Source: Variovorax paradoxus NBRC 15149
Lineage (GTDB): Bacteria > Pseudomonadota > Gammaproteobacteria > Burkholderiales > Burkholderiaceae_C
Direction: 5' to 3'
NCBI RefSeq assembly: GCF_001591365.1
Contig: NZ_BCUT01000001.1
Span: 992,001 to 1,056,000 of the forward strand
Length of the DNA stretch: 64,000 nt
Positions within the stretch are counted from its first letter, which is position 1, and each line of letters starts with the position of its first letter. Below, piece after piece: positions 17,927 to 25,550 of the stretch. The notes beneath the pieces are model-generated. The model ran no database searches. It saw only the letters and a program-made list of their open reading frames with translations, and was not told the DNA's origin. A program made the translations under genes and the position numbers.

Positions 17927-19615
17927 ATGTCTGAATCTTTTGCCGACCTATTCGAAGAGTCCCTGAAGCGTTCCGAAATGCGCACCGGCGAGGTCATCAC
18001 GGCCGAAGTCGTGCGCGTCGAACACAACCACGTGGTGGTCAACGCCGGCCTCAAGTCCGAAGCGTATGTGCCGATCGAGGAGTTCAAGAACGACAAGGGC
18101 GAGCTCGAAGTCCAGGCCGGCGATTTCGTTTCCGTTGCCATCGGCAGCGTTGAAAACGGCTACGGCGACACCATCCTCTCGCGCGACACCGCCAAGCGCC
18201 TCGCTTCGTGGCTCGCCCTGGAGAAGGCCCTGGAATCGGGCGACTTCGTCACCGGCACCACCAGCGGCAAGGTCAAGGGCGGCCTCACGGTGCTCGTCAA
18301 CGGCATCCGCGCCTTCCTGCCGGGCTCGCTGATCGACACCCGTCCGATCAAGGACCTGACCCCGTACGAGAACAAGACCCTCGAATTCAAGGTCATCAAG
18401 CTCGACCGCAAGCGCAACAACGTCGTGCTGTCGCGCCGTGCCGTGGTCGAAGCCAGCATGGGCGAAGAGCGCGCCAAGCTGATGGAAACCCTGAAGGAAG
18501 GCGCAGTCGTGCGCGGCGTGGTCAAGAACATCACCGAATACGGTGCGTTCGTGGACCTCGGCGGCATCGACGGCCTGCTGCACATCACCGACATGGCATG
18601 GCGCCGTGTCCGCCACCCGAGCGAAGTCGTTCAGGCCGGCCAGGAAATCACCGCCAAGATCCTCAAGTTCGACACCGAGAAGAACCGTGTCTCGCTGGGT
18701 CTGAAGCAAATGGGCGACGATCCCTGGATGGGCGTTTCGCGCCGCTACCCGCAATCGACCCGCCTGTTCGGCAAGGTCACGAACATTGCCGACTACGGCG
18801 CGTTCGTCGAACTCGAACCCGGCATCGAAGGCCTGGTGCACGTCTCCGAAATGGACTGGACCAACAAGAACATCGCTCCGAACAAGATCGTCTCGCTGGG
18901 CGACGAAGTCGAAGTCATGGTCCTCGAAATCGACGAAGACAAGCGCCGCATCAGCCTGGGCATGAAGCAGTGCAAGGCCAACCCGTGGCAAGAGTTCGCG
19001 CAGAACACCAAGCGCGGCGACCGCGTCAAGGGCCCGATCAAGTCGATCACCGACTTCGGCGTGTTCGTGGGCCTGGCTGCCGGCATCGACGGCCTGGTGC
19101 ACCTGTCGGACCTCTCGTGGAACGAAGCCGGCGAAACCGCCGTTCGCAACTACAAGAAGGGCCAGGAAGTCGAAGCGATCGTGCTGGCCGTCGACGTCGA
19201 CCGCGAGCGCATCAGCCTGGGCATCAAGCAGCTCGACAGCGACCCGTTCACCACCTTCACCACGGTGAACGACAAGGGCCAGATCGTGACCGGCAAGGTC
19301 AAGACGGTTGACGCCCGCGGCGCCGAGATCGACCTCGGCGAAGACATCATCGGCTACCTGCGTGCTTCGGAAATCTCGCGCGACCGCGTCGAAGATGCCC
19401 GCAACGTGCTGAAGGAAGGCGACGAAGTCACCGCCATCGTCGTGAACGTGGATCGCAAGACCCGCAACATCCAGCTGTCCATCAAGCAGAAGGACATGGT
19501 CGACGAACAAGGCGCCATGGCCAACCTGAGCCAGCAGTCGGCACGCGAAAACGCGGGCACGACGAGCCTGGGCGCCCTGCTGCGCGCCAAGCTCGACAAC
19601 AACGACAGCAAGTAA
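17927..19615 (+). CDS. rpsA: 30S ribosomal protein S1
   Basis: 562 residues (E. coli S1 has 557). Six S1 RNA-binding repeats can be followed, with typical pieces such as [39 protein letters not shown] and [19 protein letters not shown]. Between the repeats are the usual IxLGxKQ ends ([24 protein letters not shown]). S1 brings mRNA to the small subunit, especially where leaders are structured. Codon use is strongly biased, as for a highly expressed gene. Followed by a strong terminator. Confidence 0.98.
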   Translation: MSESFADLFEESLKRSEMRTGEVITAEVVRVEHNHVVVNAGLKSEAYVPIEEFKNDKGELEVQAGDFVSVAIGSVENGYGDTILSRDTAKRLASWLALEKALESGDFVTGTTSGKVKGGLTVLVNGIRAFLPGSLIDTRPIKDLTPYENKTLEFKVIKLDRKRNNVVLSRRAVVEASMGEERAKLMETLKEGAVVRGVVKNITEYGAFVDLGGIDGLLHITDMAWRRVRHPSEVVQAGQEITAKILKFDTEKNRVSLGLKQMGDDPWMGVSRRYPQSTRLFGKVTNIADYGAFVELEPGIEGLVHVSEMDWTNKNIAPNKIVSLGDEVEVMVLEIDEDKRRISLGMKQCKANPWQEFAQNTKRGDRVKGPIKSITDFGVFVGLAAGIDGLVHLSDLSWNEAGETAVRNYKKGQEVEAIVLAVDVDRERISLGIKQLDSDPFTTFTTVNDKGQIVTGKVKTVDARGAEIDLGEDIIGYLRASEISRDRVEDARNVLKEGDEVTAIVVNVDRKTRNIQLSIKQKDMVDEQGAMANLSQQSARENAGTTSLGALLRAKLDNNDSK

Positions 19616-19626
19616 GCTGCCCCCGA

Positions 19627-19664
19627 AGACAGAGCAGGCCCTGGGGCCGCTCTGTCTTTTTTTT
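19627..19664 (+). terminator. Rho-independent terminator of rpsA
   Basis: Stem AGACAGAGC (19627-19635) with GCTCTGTCT (19649-19657), an inner GGCC/GGCC extension, then a run of eight T from 19657. It closes the serC-to-rpsA unit and lies 22 bases before ihfB. Confidence 0.93.
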
Positions 19665-19686
19665 CGTCCACGTTTTTGTTTGGCCT

Positions 19687-20001
19687 ATGACCCGCTCTGA
19701 CCTCGTCGAAGAACTCGCAGCGCGCTTCGCGCAGCTGACGCACCGCGATGCCGAATACGCCGTCAAGACCATCCTGGACGCGATGAGCGACGCGCTGGTG
19801 CGCGGGCACCGCATCGAGATCCGCGGCTTCGGCAGCTTCTCGGTCACCCGGCGTCCGCCGCGCATCGGCCGCAACCCGCGTTCGGGCGAGAGCGTTCAGA
19901 TCCCCGAAAAGCGGGTGCCTCATTTCAAGCCGGGCAAGGCATTGCGCGAGGCCGTCGACGCCAAGACCGCCGAGCTCGACGCCAAGGGCCGCAAGGCCTG
20001 A
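19687..20001 (+). CDS. ihfB: Integration host factor beta subunit
   Basis: 104 residues (E. coli 94). The HU/IHF fold is clear: [14 protein letters not shown] at the start, [12 protein letters not shown] before the beta arm and [10 protein letters not shown] at the arm tip, with Pro in the intercalating position. The extra C-terminal residues ([10 protein letters not shown]) form a basic tail. IhfB pairs with IhfA to bend DNA sharply, which matters for sigma54 promoters such as those proposed in this window. The location after rpsA is the conserved one. Confidence 0.95.
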   Translation: MTRSDLVEELAARFAQLTHRDAEYAVKTILDAMSDALVRGHRIEIRGFGSFSVTRRPPRIGRNPRSGESVQIPEKRVPHFKPGKALREAVDAKTAELDAKGRKA

Positions 20002-20046
20002 TCGCATGGATGCAAACGTAGAATGCTCCCGGCAACGGGAACGGCT

Positions 20047-20385
20047 ATGAAATACCTCCTGTGGCTGCTCAAGGCAGCCATTTTTTTTACGCTTTTTGCT
20101 TTCGCGCTGAACAACCAGCACGACGCGACCGTCTATTTCTTCTTCGGCACGCATTGGCGCGCGCCCCTGGTGCTCGTCGTGCTCGCGGCTTTCGCCGGCG
20201 GCCTCGTGGTGGGTGCGCTCGGCATGCTGCCCGGATGGTGGAAGCACCGTGCGGCGGCGGCGCAGGTTCCGGCCGCGCGCGGCGACGAAGCCGCGGCGCC
20301 TGTGCCATCCACGCCTGCTCCGGCAGCGGCGCCGCCGTCCATTTCCGCCACCGACCTACCCACCGTACGCCAACATGGACTTTGA
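20047..20385 (+). CDS. lapA: LapA family (DUF1049) membrane protein
   Basis: 112 residues from ATG 20047 with GGGAA upstream. Two hydrophobic segments (about residues 3-22 and 40-62) surround the conserved NNQHDATVYFFFG. The C-terminal half is an Ala/Pro-rich cytosolic tail. LapA works with LapB in controlling lipopolysaccharide synthesis in E. coli. The lapB start lies inside the last codons, an 11-base overlap. Confidence 0.88.
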   Translation: MKYLLWLLKAAIFFTLFAFALNNQHDATVYFFFGTHWRAPLVLVVLAAFAGGLVVGALGMLPGWWKHRAAAAQVPAARGDEAAAPVPSTPAPAAAPPSISATDLPTVRQHGL

Positions 20386-21553
20386 TCCCAGCTGGCTGCT
20401 GATCAGCCTGCCCGTCGCCTTTGTGCTGGGCTGGCTCGCCTCGCGCTTCGACATCCGGCAGCTCAAGCTCGAGAACCGGCAAGCCCCCAAGGCGTATTTC
20501 CGCGGCCTCAACTTTCTTCTCAACGAACAGCAGGACCAGGCCATCGACGCCTTCATCGAGGCCGTGCAGAACGACCCCGACACGCAGGAGCTGCACTTCG
20601 CGCTCGGCAACCTGTTTCGCCGGCGCGGCGAATACCAGCGTGCGGTGCGCGTGCACGAGCATCTGCTGGGGCGCGGCGACCTGAGCCGCAGCGACCGCGA
20701 GCGCGCCCAGCACGCGCTGGCGCAGGATTTCCTGCGCGCCGGACTGCTCGACCGCGCCGAAGCCGCGCTGCAAAAACTCGAGGGCACGCGCTACGAGAAC
20801 GAGGCGCGGCTGTCGCTCCTGGCCATCTACGAACGATCGCGCGAATGGGCCCAGGCCGCCGCCGTGGCACAGAAGCTCGACGAATCCGACCAGGCCAGCT
20901 ACAGCACGCGCCGAGCCCACCACCTTTGCGAGCAGGCCTCCGAGCAGGTGGCGGCCGGCGACCTGGCCGCGGCCGGCCGGCTGCTCTCCGAAGCGGTGGC
21001 GCTGGCCCCGCAGGCGCCCCGCCCCGCCATCGACTCCGCCACGCTGCAACTGCGCAATGGCGACGGCGCCAAGGCCTTCGACACCCTCGTCGCGCTGAGC
21101 GACACCGCCCCGCTCGCCCTGCCGCTGTATGCCGCTGCGCTGCAACAGGCCGCGGTCGCCGCCCACCGCGAGGGCGAAGCACTCGCGCTGCTGCAGCGGC
21201 ACTATGCCGATTCGCCATCGATCGACGTGCTCGAAGCGCTGATCGCGCTCGGCGGCTCGCCGACCAGCGCGATTCCGGCGGCCAACGGCCAGCCGCTCGC
21301 TCCGCGCGACGGCTACATCGCACACCTCGCCCAGCAGCCCTCGCTGGTGGCCGCCTCGCGCTGGCTGGCCGGCGAGCGCTTCGAGCACGAGCAGTTCCAC
21401 CCGCAGGTGCAGCGCGCGCTCGACCAGGCCACCCGGCCGCTGATGCGCTACCGCTGCGCCGCATGCGGCTTCGAGGCGCACCAGCACTTCTGGCACTGCC
21501 CCGGTTGCCAGGCCTGGGACAGCTATCCGCCGCGGCGCGTCGAGGAGCTCTGA
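20375..21553 (+). CDS. lapB: LPS assembly protein LapB (YciM), TPR protein with rubredoxin-like domain
   Basis: 392 residues. An N-terminal membrane anchor (about residues 5-22) is followed by LKLENRQAPKAYFRGLNFLL and a run of TPR helices through about residue 340. The C-terminus is a metal-binding rubredoxin-like domain, with C361, C364, C375 and C378 in RCAACGFEA and HCPGCQAW. The four-cysteine spacing equals that of E. coli YciM. LapB is the adaptor that regulates FtsH-dependent turnover of LpxC, balancing LPS with phospholipid. All four metal ligands are present. Confidence 0.95.
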   Translation: MDFDPSWLLISLPVAFVLGWLASRFDIRQLKLENRQAPKAYFRGLNFLLNEQQDQAIDAFIEAVQNDPDTQELHFALGNLFRRRGEYQRAVRVHEHLLGRGDLSRSDRERAQHALAQDFLRAGLLDRAEAALQKLEGTRYENEARLSLLAIYERSREWAQAAAVAQKLDESDQASYSTRRAHHLCEQASEQVAAGDLAAAGRLLSEAVALAPQAPRPAIDSATLQLRNGDGAKAFDTLVALSDTAPLALPLYAAALQQAAVAAHREGEALALLQRHYADSPSIDVLEALIALGGSPTSAIPAANGQPLAPRDGYIAHLAQQPSLVAASRWLAGERFEHEQFHPQVQRALDQATRPLMRYRCAACGFEAHQHFWHCPGCQAWDSYPPRRVEEL

Positions 21554-21702
21554 GCCACATTCCGAACACGTTTCGGAACAATGGTGAACGCGCTCTCCGC
21601 AGGGCGCGAGGCCGTCAACCCGCCCTACCCTGAACCGTTGAACGCGAGCCGGCACCTTCTGCCGGCGAACTGTCATCTCAACAAATCAGGGAGTTGAAAA
21701 TC
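21554..21702. other. Gap between lapB and the ComEA-like gene with two inverted repeats
   Basis: 149 bases. The first repeat is TTCCGAA-N5-TTCGGAA (21560-21578), the second GCCGGCA-N5-TGCCGGC (21648-21666). Neither has a T-run. The first resembles an operator, the second may be a weak hairpin in the leader of the next gene. AGGGAG before 21703 is the ribosome binding site. Confidence 0.4.
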
Positions 21703-22044
21703 ATGCTGAAGAAAATCCTGGCCGTGATGGCCATGCTGTTTGCGGCTGTCTCGTTCGCCGCGGTCGATGCCAACAAGGGCACGGCTGCCGATCTGGACGG
21801 CATCAAGGGCGTCGGCCCTGCCATGTCCAAGCGCATCCTCGACGCACGCAAGGAAGGCGAGTTCAAGGACTGGCCCGACTTCATGCAGCGCGTGAAGGGC
21901 GTGAAGGAAAAGAAGGCCGGGAAGCTGTCGGCCGAAGGGCTCACGGTCAACGGCAAGGCCTTCGGCGGCACCGCAGGCGAAGCAGTGGCCGCCAAGGCAG
22001 AAAAGCCCGCGAAGGCAGCCGCTGCCAAGCCGGCCAAGCCCTGA
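21703..22044 (+). CDS. Small exported helix-hairpin-helix protein (ComEA-like)
   Basis: 113 residues from ATG 21703; a TTG nine bases earlier is in frame but has a poorer position relative to AGGGAG. A signal peptide (1-19, ending SFAAVDA) leads to a single helix-hairpin-helix motif (TAADLDGIKGVGPAMSKRIL, about residues 27-46), as in ComEA proteins that bind incoming DNA during transformation. An Ala/Lys-rich C-terminal tail follows. It has no neighbouring competence genes, so a role in DNA uptake is only inferred from the fold. Confidence 0.8.
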   Translation: MLKKILAVMAMLFAAVSFAAVDANKGTAADLDGIKGVGPAMSKRILDARKEGEFKDWPDFMQRVKGVKEKKAGKLSAEGLTVNGKAFGGTAGEAVAAKAEKPAKAAAAKPAKP

Positions 22045-22104
22045 TCGAAACGCCCCGGGGCCGGCGGGCCGATGCCGCGCTCGCGTCAGGCCCGCAACAC
22101 AGTG

Positions 22105-22130
22105 AAAGCCGCCGCAAAGGCGGCTTTTTT
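22105..22130 (+). terminator. Rho-independent terminator after the ComEA-like gene
   Basis: Stem AAGCCGCC/GGCGGCTT around a GCAAA loop (22106-22126) followed by six T. It separates this gene from the downstream TRAP operon. Confidence 0.9.
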
Positions 22131-22195
22131 GCGTGCGCCGCAGCGGCAAGGGAGGGCGCAGCGCCGCGCCGCGTGGCAGGGAAATGCCTCAGGAG

Positions 22196-22211
22196 TGGCC
22201 CGGAATTTGCA
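22196..22211 (+). promoter_or_regulatory. Sigma54 (-24/-12) promoter of the DctPQM operon
   Basis: TGGCCCGGAATTTGCA matches the consensus TGGCACG-N4-TTGCW at all but one position, with GG (22197-22198) and GC (22209-22210) exactly 10 bases apart. A start near 22222 would give a leader of about 35 bases to ATG 22257. Dicarboxylate transport genes are a classical class of sigma54 targets. Confidence 0.65.
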
Positions 22212-22256
22212 CGTATGCTCGCACTCGTTTTCAATTTCATACGTTCCGGAGCGCTC

Positions 22257-23225
22257 ATGAATCACAAGTTCGGCATTGCACTGGCTGGCCTCACCCTTGG
22301 CGCCGCAGCCTTCGCGCAAACCAAGTGGGACCTGCCCACCGCCTACCCGGCGACCAACTTCCACACCGAGAACATCACCCAGTTCGCCAACGATGTCGAA
22401 AAGGGCAGCGGCGGCAAGCTCAAGATCACCGTGCATGCCAACGCCTCGCTGTTCAAGGCGCCAGAAATCAAGCGCGCGGTGCAGGGCGGACAGGCGCAGC
22501 TCGGCGAGATCCTGCTGGTCAACTACCAGAACGAATGGCAGATGTTCGGCGCCGATGGCATTCCCTTCCTCGCCGACAGCTACGACGCCGCCTGGAAGCT
22601 CTATCAGGCGCAGAAGCCCGCGCTCGAAAAGAAGTTGGCCGAGCAAGGCATCGTGCTGCTCTACACGGTGGCCTGGCCGCCGCAGGGCATCTTCGTGAAG
22701 AAGGAAATCGCTTCGGCCGCCGACCTCAAGGGCGTGAAGTGGCGCGCCTACAGCCCCGCCACCGCGCGCATCGGCGAACTGGTCGGCGCACAGCCGGTCA
22801 CGGTGCAGCAGGCCGAGCTCTCGCAGGCCATGGCCACGGGCGTGATCGAGTCGTACATGTCGTCCGGCTCCACCGGCTACGACACCAAGACCTACGAATA
22901 CATCAAGAACTTCTACGACACGCAGGCTTGGCTGCCCAAGAACGCGGTGCTCATGAACAAGAAGGCCTTCGACGCGATCGACAAGCCCACGCAGGACGCC
23001 GTGCTCAAGGCCGCCGCCGATGCGGAGAAGCGCGGCTGGGAGCTCTCGAAGAAGAAGAACCTCGAGTACCTGGACCTGCTCAAGAAAAATGGCATGACCG
23101 TGCACGCGCCTTCCGCGGCCCTGAAGGCCGACATGAAGAAGGTCGGCGACACCATGCTCAAGGAATGGCTGGAAAAGGCCGGGCCCGAGGGCCAGGCGGT
23201 GGTCGACGCGTACAAGAAGATGTGA
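22257..23225 (+). CDS. dctP: TRAP transporter substrate-binding protein, DctP family
   Basis: 322 residues from ATG 22257. A signal peptide (1-20, ending AAAFAQ) directs it to the periplasm. The body has the DctP pattern: FHTENITQFANDVEKGSGGK, then GVKWRAYSPATARIGELVGA with the arginine that binds a carboxylate, and VIESYMSSGSTG. It binds an organic acid, probably a C4-dicarboxylate or similar, and hands it to DctQM. The three genes form an operon behind a sigma54-type promoter. The exact ligand cannot be read from the sequence. Confidence 0.9.
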   Translation: MNHKFGIALAGLTLGAAAFAQTKWDLPTAYPATNFHTENITQFANDVEKGSGGKLKITVHANASLFKAPEIKRAVQGGQAQLGEILLVNYQNEWQMFGADGIPFLADSYDAAWKLYQAQKPALEKKLAEQGIVLLYTVAWPPQGIFVKKEIASAADLKGVKWRAYSPATARIGELVGAQPVTVQQAELSQAMATGVIESYMSSGSTGYDTKTYEYIKNFYDTQAWLPKNAVLMNKKAFDAIDKPTQDAVLKAAADAEKRGWELSKKKNLEYLDLLKKNGMTVHAPSAALKADMKKVGDTMLKEWLEKAGPEGQAVVDAYKKM

Positions 23226-23246
23226 CGCAACCCCGAACAGCCACCG

Positions 23247-23756
23247 ATGCGAAAGACGCTCGATTTCCTCTACAACAGCGCCGCCGCCCTGGCGGCGCTT
23301 TTCATGATCGGCCTGCTGGTGATGGTGCTGCTGTCCATCGTCGGGCGGCAGCTTCATTTCAACGTTCCGGGCATCGATGCCTATGCCGGCTACCTGATGG
23401 CCGGCGCCGGCTTCCTTGCGCTCGCCCACACGCTCAAGCGCGGCGAGCACATCCGCGTGACGCTGGTGCTGCAGAACCTGCCGCCGGCCGCGCAGCGCTG
23501 GCTGGAGCGCTGGGCGATGGGTGCGGGCGCCCTGCTCGCGGTGCTGTTCGCCTGGTACAGCGCACGGCTGGTGTTCCAGTCGTACGACTTCCACGACATT
23601 TCCACCGGCAACGACGCCACGCCCCTGTGGCTGCCGCAGCTCTCGATGGCCGTGGGTGCGCTGGTGTTCGCCATCGCAGCCTTCGACGAGTTCGTGATCG
23701 AGTGGCGCGGAAGGCCGGCCAAGCCGGCCGGGACGGAGGCCCTGCGCCATGAGTGA
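23247..23756 (+). CDS. dctQ: TRAP transporter small permease, DctQ family
   Basis: 169 residues with four predicted membrane helices (about 10-32, 45-64, 88-108, 128-150). Typical DctQ elements are the LLSIVGRQLHFNVPGIDAYA stretch after helix 1 and LALAHTLKRGEHIRV. It forms the small membrane subunit that partners DctM and receives the loaded binding protein. Its last eight bases overlap the dctM start. Confidence 0.9.
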   Translation: MRKTLDFLYNSAAALAALFMIGLLVMVLLSIVGRQLHFNVPGIDAYAGYLMAGAGFLALAHTLKRGEHIRVTLVLQNLPPAAQRWLERWAMGAGALLAVLFAWYSARLVFQSYDFHDISTGNDATPLWLPQLSMAVGALVFAIAAFDEFVIEWRGRPAKPAGTEALRHE

Positions 23757-25050
23757 CATTGCCGTTGCGGCCCTGCTGATTGGCGCACTCTTCCTGATCC
23801 TGGGCAGCGGCGTGTGGATCGGCCTCACGCTCTCGGGCGTGGCGTGGATCGCCATGCAGATCTTCTCGTCGCGGCCCGCGGGCGACGCCATGGCCGTGAC
23901 CATCTGGGGCTCGGCCTCGAGCTGGACGCTCACCGCCTTGCCGCTGTTCATATGGATGGGCGAGATCCTGTTCCGCACGCGGCTGTCGCAGGACATGTTC
24001 AAGGGCCTCGCGCCCTGGATGCAAAGCCTGCCGGGCCGGCTGCTGCACACCAACGTGGTGGGCTGCGCGGTGTTCGCGGCGGTGTCGGGCTCGAGCGCGG
24101 CCACTTGCGCCACCATCGGCAAGATGAGCCTGCCCGAGCTCAAGCGCCGCGGCTATCCGGACGACATGGTGATCGGCACGCTGGCCGGCGCCGGCACGCT
24201 GGGCCTCCTGATCCCGCCCTCGATCATCATGATCGTCTACGGCGTGAGCGCCGACGTGTCGATCGCCCGGCTGTTCATTGCGGGCGTGATCCCGGGCATC
24301 CTGCTCGCGCTGCTGTTCTCGGGCTACATCGTGTTCTGGGCGCTGCGCAACCCCGACCTTATTCCGCCGGCCGATGCGAAACTGCCCTTCGGTCAGAAGC
24401 TCAAGGCCTCGATGTCGCTGATCCCGGTCGCGCTCCTGATCCTGTCGGTGCTCGGGTCCATCTACGCGGGCATTGCCACGGCCACCGAAGCGGCGGCCGT
24501 GGGCGTGGTCGGCGCCATGGTCATTTCGGGCGCGCAGGGCTCGCTGAACCGGCACAGCTTCAAGGAAGCGCTGCTCGGCGCCACGCGGCTCTACTGCATG
24601 ATGGCGCTGATCCTCGCGGGCGCGGCCTTCCTCACGCTCGCCATGGGCTACATCGGCCTGCCGCGCCACCTGGCCGAATGGATCGGCTCGCTCGGGCTCT
24701 CGAAGTTCCAGCTGATCGCGATGCTCGCGGCGTTCTACGTGGTGCTGGGCTGCTTCCTCGATGGCATCTCGATGGTGGTGCTCACCATGGGCGTCATCAT
24801 GCCGACGGTCACCGCCGCCGGCATCGATCCGGTGTGGTTCGGCATCTTCATCGTGCTGGTGGTCGAGATGGCGCAGATCACGCCGCCCGTGGGCTTCAAC
24901 CTGTTCGTGCTGCAGGGCATGACCGGAAAAGACCTGCTCTACATCGCACGCGTCACGCTGCCGATGTTCTTCCTGATGGTGGCGGCCGTGCTGATCATCT
25001 ACTTCGTGCCGCAGCTGGTCACCTGGCTGCCGCAGCAGATGGCGCCCTGA
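23749..25050 (+). CDS. dctM: TRAP transporter large permease, DctM family
   Basis: 433 residues, the usual length, with about 12 hydrophobic segments. Family signatures include GSSAATCATIGKMSLPELKR, the LIPPSIIMIVYGVSADVSI segment and ITPPVGFNLFVLQGM near the end. It carries substrate across the inner membrane with sodium. It overlaps dctQ by 8 bases, so the two are coupled. Confidence 0.94.
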   Translation: MSDIAVAALLIGALFLILGSGVWIGLTLSGVAWIAMQIFSSRPAGDAMAVTIWGSASSWTLTALPLFIWMGEILFRTRLSQDMFKGLAPWMQSLPGRLLHTNVVGCAVFAAVSGSSAATCATIGKMSLPELKRRGYPDDMVIGTLAGAGTLGLLIPPSIIMIVYGVSADVSIARLFIAGVIPGILLALLFSGYIVFWALRNPDLIPPADAKLPFGQKLKASMSLIPVALLILSVLGSIYAGIATATEAAAVGVVGAMVISGAQGSLNRHSFKEALLGATRLYCMMALILAGAAFLTLAMGYIGLPRHLAEWIGSLGLSKFQLIAMLAAFYVVLGCFLDGISMVVLTMGVIMPTVTAAGIDPVWFGIFIVLVVEMAQITPPVGFNLFVLQGMTGKDLLYIARVTLPMFFLMVAAVLIIYFVPQLVTWLPQQMAP

Positions 25051-25069
25051 ACAGCGCCAGGCGTGCCCC

Positions 25070-25075
25070 GACAAT
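25070..25075 (+). promoter_or_regulatory. Candidate -10 element of crcB (possible leaderless transcript)
   Basis: GACAAT ends 6 bases before the crcB ATG; CTGAAC 17 bases upstream is a weak -35. No Shine-Dalgarno is present in the 31-base gap after dctM. Confidence 0.3.
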
Positions 25076-25081
25076 AGGCCC

Positions 25082-25459
25082 ATGCTGCTTCCGATTCTTG
25101 CCATCTGCATGGGGGCCTCCGTGGGCGCGCTGGCGCGCTGGGGCCTTGCGCTGTGGTTCGGCGCGGGCGGGTTCATGCCCTGGGGCACGCTGGCCGCCAA
25201 CCTGGTCGGCGGCTACCTCGTCGGCGTGGCCATTGCCTCGTTCCATCTGCTGCCCGACCTCGATCCGGCCTGGCGGCTCGCGCTGGTCACGGGCTTTCTC
25301 GGCGGCCTGACGACCTTCTCGAGCTTCTCGGCCGAGGTCGTGACCATGCTTCTCGAAGGCCGGCCGGGCGTGGCGCTGCTCACGGCAGCGGCCCACCTCG
25401 GCGGATCGCTGTTCCTGACCTGGCTGGGCATACGCAGCGTGCAGGCCCTGGCGGGCTGA
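25082..25459 (+). CDS. crcB: Fluoride channel CrcB (Fluc)
   Basis: 125 residues, four membrane helices. The signature GFLGGLTTFSSFS (about residues 74-86) with the conserved sodium-site Thr/Ser region and the early GASVGALARWG are diagnostic. The asparagine of the pore is in AANLVGGYLVG. The dual-topology dimer exports fluoride passively. No fluoride riboswitch was recognised in the short gap upstream, and the gene seems to have its own promoter. Confidence 0.94.
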   Translation: MLLPILAICMGASVGALARWGLALWFGAGGFMPWGTLAANLVGGYLVGVAIASFHLLPDLDPAWRLALVTGFLGGLTTFSSFSAEVVTMLLEGRPGVALLTAAAHLGGSLFLTWLGIRSVQALAG

Positions 25460-25526
25460 CCGGCCGCCTCATCGGCAGGCTGCAAGGCCGTCGATCTTCG
25501 CGGGTTTCCGGGGGAATCCTCCGAGG

Positions 25527-25547
25527 GGTCGATCGATAGAATCGACC
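25527..25547 (+). promoter_or_regulatory. Inverted repeat and -10 element just before mrpA
   Basis: GGTCGAT-N7-ATCGACC, a perfect 7-bp hyphenated palindrome. Inside it TAGAAT (25537-25542) ends 8 bases before the mrpA ATG, which has no Shine-Dalgarno. It could be a repressor site covering a promoter for a nearly leaderless mRNA. Confidence 0.4.
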
Positions 25548-25550
25548 GCA

